37,284 nucleotides of DNA from an uncultured Lachnospiraceae bacterium (GTDB taxonomy: Bacteria; Bacillota; Clostridia; Lachnospirales; Lachnospiraceae). Below are positions 34,113 through 37,284 of the stretch, piece by piece. A model generated the notes under the pieces. It did no database searches. It was not told the origin of the DNA and saw only the letters and a list, made by a program, of their open reading frames with translations. Where the stretch lies: the NCBI GenBank assembly GCA_910576815.1, contig CAJTKA010000034.1:1-37284 (forward strand). The letters run 5' to 3'. Numbering within the stretch: the first letter of the stretch is position 1; every line of letters starts with the position of its first letter. A program made the position numbers and the translations under genes.

Positions 34113-34168
34113 ACTGTTTTTTATCAACACATGGTTATGAAGTGTAGAGGATAAAAAGGAGGCGCGCT

Positions 34169-34975
34169 ATGCGAAAGGACAGGAGACAGGCAGGGTATCA
34201 CTATGACTATGTAAAACGGGTGTCGGATTCCCAAAACTTTCTGACGGATACAAAACTGCTGCAAAGAATCGTTGGTCTGGCAGACATCGGGAAAAAGGAT
34301 GAGATTCTGGAGATTGGAACAGGGAAGGGGCATCTGACGGAAGCCCTATGCAAAAAGGCAGGAAAAGTATGCACGGTAGAAATCGACAGCAAGCTGATGG
34401 AGAGTGCAAAAAGGCGGTTGTCAAAGGTTAACAATGTAGAGTTGATTCAGGGAGATTTTATGAAGTACCATCTGCCAGCAAAGGGGACGTATCAGGTATT
34501 TGCCAATATCCCTTTTTTCCTGACGACACAGATCGTGGAAAAGCTGACGCAGGGGAATAATCCGCCGGAACATATCTGGCTGGTGATGGAAAAAGGCGCA
34601 GCCAAACGGTTTATGGGGCTGCCGAGGGAGACGATAAAGTCTTTGGAGCTTAAGGTACATTGGGAGATGAAGATCGTCTATCATTTCCGCAGAGAAGATT
34701 TTCATCCTAAACCTTCTGTGGATACGGTTCTTATTCATTTTAAGAAGAAAGCGGTCCCCGACCTGAATAAGGGGGAATACCGGGAATTTCAGAAGTTTAT
34801 CGAGCGGGGCATGAAGTACGGTATTACCGGGAAGGGCGGGCTGCTCACCAAAAGACAGGTGTCTGCGGCCTTAAGGCAGGCTGGTCTGTATCAGGATCAT
34901 GAAGACGGCGTCACGCTTTATATTCAGTGGCTCTGTCTGTTTCGATGCTATCAGGTTCAGAAAGGGAGGAAATAA
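34169..34975 (+). CDS. Erm-type 23S rRNA adenine N6-methyltransferase
   Basis: The 268-residue SAM-dependent methylase has SQNFLTD (21-27), motif I EIGTGKGHLT (48-57), acidic Glu71 in EID, Asp96 in GDF and motif IV NIPF (113-116). These occur in both Erm and KsgA/RsmA proteins. NIPFFLTTQIVEKL resembles Erm (NIPYxxST) more than KsgA (NLPYYITT), and the attenuator leader supports Erm. Erm enzymes methylate A2058 of 23S rRNA and can confer macrolide-lincosamide-streptogramin B resistance. AAAAGGAGG at 34156-34164 is a strong ribosome site, so translation is probably not limiting once transcription passes the leader. Base composition is like the neighbours; no mobile element is seen. The class of Erm cannot be named from the sequence. 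Confidence 0.82.
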   Translation: MRKDRRQAGYHYDYVKRVSDSQNFLTDTKLLQRIVGLADIGKKDEILEIGTGKGHLTEALCKKAGKVCTVEIDSKLMESAKRRLSKVNNVELIQGDFMKYHLPAKGTYQVFANIPFFLTTQIVEKLTQGNNPPEHIWLVMEKGAAKRFMGLPRETIKSLELKVHWEMKIVYHFRREDFHPKPSVDTVLIHFKKKAVPDLNKGEYREFQKFIERGMKYGITGKGGLLTKRQVSAALRQAGLYQDHEDGVTLYIQWLCLFRCYQVQKGRK

Positions 34976-34978
34976 CTG

Positions 34979-35006
34979 TTGACAAATCCCATAAGTATAA
35001 TAAAAT
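34979..35006 (+). promoter_or_regulatory. Promoter of leuS
   Basis: TTGACA (34979-34984), a 16-base spacer and TAAAAT (35001-35006). A TATAAT at 34996 is only 11 bases from TTGACA and is not the better match. The roughly 100-base leader contains GC-rich near-repeats (AATCGCGG at 35024 and 35064) but no T-box core. Confidence 0.6.
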
Positions 35007-35113
35007 GAGAAGGGTATGAGAAGAATCGCGGAAACTGCGGCAGATTGCGCATGACCTGCGGGAAATCGCGGTAAGATATAGCCGAAAATACGGCGGGAAA
35101 GGTTGGATATTAC

Positions 35114-37284
35114 ATGGCGGATATTTACAATCACAGAGAAGTGGAGACAAAATGGCAGAAAATCTGGGATGACGAGAAGGCGTTCCAGACCTCGGAGGAC
35201 TATTCCAAACCGAAATATTACGCGCTGGTGGAGTTCCCTTACCCCTCGGGGCAGGGACTGCACGTGGGACATCCGCGTCCCTATACGGCGCTTGACATTG
35301 TGGCGAGAAAACGGAGGATGCAGGGCTACAACGTGCTCTATCCCATGGGCTGGGACGCGTTCGGTCTGCCCACGGAAAATTATGCGATCAAAAACCATAT
35401 CCACCCGAAGATCGTAACCAAGAATAATGTGGCACGCTTTAAGAGTCAGCTGCACTCTTTGGGCTATTCCTTTGACTGGGAGAGAGAGGTCAATACCACA
35501 GACCCTAATTACTATAAATGGACGCAGTGGATCTTCCTCAAACTGTTTAAGGCGGGGCTTGCTTATAAGTCTGAGATGCCGATCAACTGGTGTACGTCCT
35601 GTAAGGTCGGACTTGCCAACGAGGAAGTGGTGAACGGCGTCTGTGAGCGCTGCGGTGCGGAGGTAGTCCGCAAGGTAAAGAGCCAGTGGATGTTAAAGAT
35701 CACGGAATATGCCGATAAGCTGATCGAGGGGCTTGACACGGTGGACTATGTGGAGCGTGTCAAAGTGTCTCAGAAGAACTGGATCGGCAAGTCCATGGGT
35801 GCGGAGGTGGATTTTTCCATCAAGGATAAGGAAGATAAGCTGCGTGTCTATACGACCCGCTGTGATACCTTGTTTGGCGCGACTTATATGGTAGTGTCGC
35901 CGGAGCATCCGATCATTGATAAGTATAAGGATGAATTGAAAAACTGGGATGATATCTGCGCTTACAGGGAGCAGGCGGCGAGAAAGTCCGATTTTGAGCG
36001 TGCGGAGCTGGCAAAGGAGAAGACAGGCGTGCGTATCGACGGCTTATCGGCGGTCAATCCTGTGAACGGCAAAGAGATCCCCATCTATATTTCTGACTAT
36101 GTGCTGATGAGCTACGGCACGGGCGCGATCATGGCAGTGCCTGCTCATGATGAAAGAGACTGGGAGTTTGCCAAAAAGTTCGGGCTGCCCATCGTCGAGG
36201 TGGTAGCCGGCGGCAAAGACGTGCAGGAGGAAGTCTACACGGACGTGGCGGAAGGCACGCTGGTCAACTCTGACTTCATCAACGGGCTTTCGGTGGCGGA
36301 AGCCAAAGAGAAGATGATCGCCTTTTTGGAGGAGAAGGGCGTGGGCTGCGCCAAGACCAACTTCAAGCTGCGTGACTGGGTCTTCTCCAGACAGCGTTAC
36401 TGGGGCGAGCCGATCCCCATTGTAGAATGCGAAAAATGCGGTTTTGTGCCGCTTGATGAGAGTGAGTTGCCTCTGGAGCTTCCTGAGGTGGAGAGCTATA
36501 TGCCGACCGACACGGGCGAATCGCCTCTGGCAGCAATGACTGATTGGGTCAATACAACCTGCCCCTGCTGTGGCGGCCCCGCAAAGCGGGAGACGGACAC
36601 CATGCCCCAGTGGGCGGGATCGTCTTGGTACTTCCTGCGCTATACGGATCCGAAGAATGAGAACGCGCTGGCAAGCAAGGAAGCATTGGATTACTGGATG
36701 CCTGTGGACTGGTACAACGGCGGTATGGAGCATACGACCCTGCATCTGTTGTATTCCCGCTTCTGGCATAAGTTCCTCTATGACGAGAAGGTGGTGCCTT
36801 GCCCGGAACCTTACGCAAAGAGAACCTCTCACGGCATGATCTTAGGATTGAATCCGCACTGCTTCTCGAATCTGCCTGCGGCAGAGCAGGAGGCGCTCCT
36901 TAAGGAGCACGGCAGCGAGAAAGCGGCAAAAGAAGCGTTAAAAGAAAAGTTCGGCGAGATGGCGGATCACCCTGTCGTCAAGATGTCCAAGTCCCTTGGC
37001 AATGTGGTGAACCCTGACGATATCGTGACGGAGTACGGTGCGGACACGCTGCGCACATACGAGATGTTTATCGGTGCCTTTGAACTGAGTGCAGGCTGGA
37101 GCGAGGACGGCGTGAAGGGGTGCCGCAGATTCCTGGAGAGAGTGTGGAAGCTGCAGGATATTCTGACGGACGGGATGGACTACTCCGCCGACATGGAAAT
37201 CAAGATGCACCAGACCATTAAGAAAGTCAGCAGTGATTTTGAGAATCTGAAATACAACACGGCGATCGCGGCGATGATGACTCT
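35114..37284 (+). CDS. leuS: Leucine--tRNA ligase, 3' end beyond the window
   Basis: An open frame starts at ATG 35114 and continues past the window edge with 723 complete codons; the usual length is 800-860. It begins MADIYNHREVETKWQKIWDD. The HIGH-type motif is HVGH (50-53). The CP1 editing domain shows TTRCDTLFGATY and GTGAIMAVPAHDERDWEFA. The signature KMSKS lies at 623-627, just before NVVNPDDIV. The enzyme charges tRNA-Leu and edits mischarged tRNA. A ribosome site AAAGG precedes the ATG. The C-terminal anticodon domain is outside the window. There is no frameshift in the part seen. Confidence 0.95.
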   Translation, partial: MADIYNHREVETKWQKIWDDEKAFQTSEDYSKPKYYALVEFPYPSGQGLHVGHPRPYTALDIVARKRRMQGYNVLYPMGWDAFGLPTENYAIKNHIHPKIVTKNNVARFKSQLHSLGYSFDWEREVNTTDPNYYKWTQWIFLKLFKAGLAYKSEMPINWCTSCKVGLANEEVVNGVCERCGAEVVRKVKSQWMLKITEYADKLIEGLDTVDYVERVKVSQKNWIGKSMGAEVDFSIKDKEDKLRVYTTRCDTLFGATYMVVSPEHPIIDKYKDELKNWDDICAYREQAARKSDFERAELAKEKTGVRIDGLSAVNPVNGKEIPIYISDYVLMSYGTGAIMAVPAHDERDWEFAKKFGLPIVEVVAGGKDVQEEVYTDVAEGTLVNSDFINGLSVAEAKEKMIAFLEEKGVGCAKTNFKLRDWVFSRQRYWGEPIPIVECEKCGFVPLDESELPLELPEVESYMPTDTGESPLAAMTDWVNTTCPCCGGPAKRETDTMPQWAGSSWYFLRYTDPKNENALASKEALDYWMPVDWYNGGMEHTTLHLLYSRFWHKFLYDEKVVPCPEPYAKRTSHGMILGLNPHCFSNLPAAEQEALLKEHGSEKAAKEALKEKFGEMADHPVVKMSKSLGNVVNPDDIVTEYGADTLRTYEMFIGAFELSAGWSEDGVKGCRRFLERVWKLQDILTDGMDYSADMEIKMHQTIKKVSSDFENLKYNTAIAAMMT

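Larger units (their letters stand above)
33855..34168 (+). promoter_or_regulatory. Attenuator leader of the Erm gene
   Basis: About 312 transcribed bases contain the leader peptide frame, two T-run terminators (33963-33986 and 34073-34112), and a long-range stem. That stem pairs TATTATTC (33908-33915) and GCACGC (33921-33926) with GCGTGC-GAATAATA (33987-34000). A further CAGACA/TGTCTG hairpin (about 34022-34049) lies between the terminators. This fits regulation by attenuation, in which a stalled ribosome changes the fold, but I could not identify the competing antiterminator. The segment holds no other gene; a 7-codon frame at 34131-34154 lacks a ribosome site. Confidence 0.6.

Noticed and set aside
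34131..34154. A 7-codon frame just before the Erm gene, considered as a second leader peptide
   Set aside because: It has no ribosome site and no stalling motif.
34996..35001. TATAAT paired with TTGACA at 34979
   Set aside because: The spacing is only 11 bases; TAAAAT at 35001 with 16 bases is a better match.

Overview
The window looks like a chromosomal segment of a Gram-positive Clostridia member, most likely a Lachnospiraceae gut anaerobe. The reasons are a base composition close to 50% GC, strong Shine-Dalgarno sites, sigma-A type promoters with 17-base spacers, a Phe T-box, a Firmicute-style 6S RNA, a SpoIID/LytB protein, an EF-G2 paralogue and a surface protein carrying 'SVSEN' motifs. 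No assignment was checked by database search; all rest on motifs read in the sequence.

Layout. 1-209: trailing end of a type II-like CRISPR array (three spacers and a degenerate last repeat; cas genes would lie to the left). 267-5467: a LytTR response regulator, a soluble AgrC-like histidine kinase and two half-size ABC exporters, with a LytTR-type direct repeat in front of the exporters. 5501-8398: GNAT acetyltransferase (minus), DUF3892-like small protein, cardiolipin synthase. 8421-8710: 6S RNA with its own promoter and terminator. 8672-10812 (minus): TetR regulator and CrtI-like oxidoreductase with a palindromic operator. 11047-14815: YjbR-DUF3795 fusion, SpoIID/LytB protein, YihY/BrkB membrane protein. 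14790-21633: promoter, Phe T-box, pheS, a small tautomerase, pheT, M18 aminopeptidase, queA. 21642-25508: XRE-like regulator (minus), acyltransferase, membrane Ser/Thr kinase, VanZ-like protein. 25521-28908: divergent tyrA (minus) and an EF-G2-type GTPase. 29004-33683 (minus): a 1559-residue secreted modular beta-helix protein. 33821-34975: an Erm-type rRNA methylase behind a long attenuator leader. 34979 to the end: leuS, cut by the window edge.

How parts work together. The kinase, regulator and exporters form a sense-and-export module. The T-box makes pheST expression respond to uncharged tRNA-Phe, and three further genes follow in the same direction. The Erm gene is preceded by a strong promoter, a 15-codon reading frame encoding MGIIIRCARTRYQGQ, and two T-run terminators. 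The Arg-Thr-Arg in that peptide matches the '+X+' pattern known from macrolide-dependent ribosome stalling. This is the most promising candidate for an undescribed element here: a drug-sensing leader whose first terminator shares 19 identical bases with the pheST T-box terminator.

Other points worth attention: a tautomerase gene between pheS and pheT; an EF-G paralogue lacking the catalytic His and the NKxD motif; a kinase with DFD instead of DFG and no glycine-rich loop; and a 6S RNA terminator lying in the end of the opposing gene.
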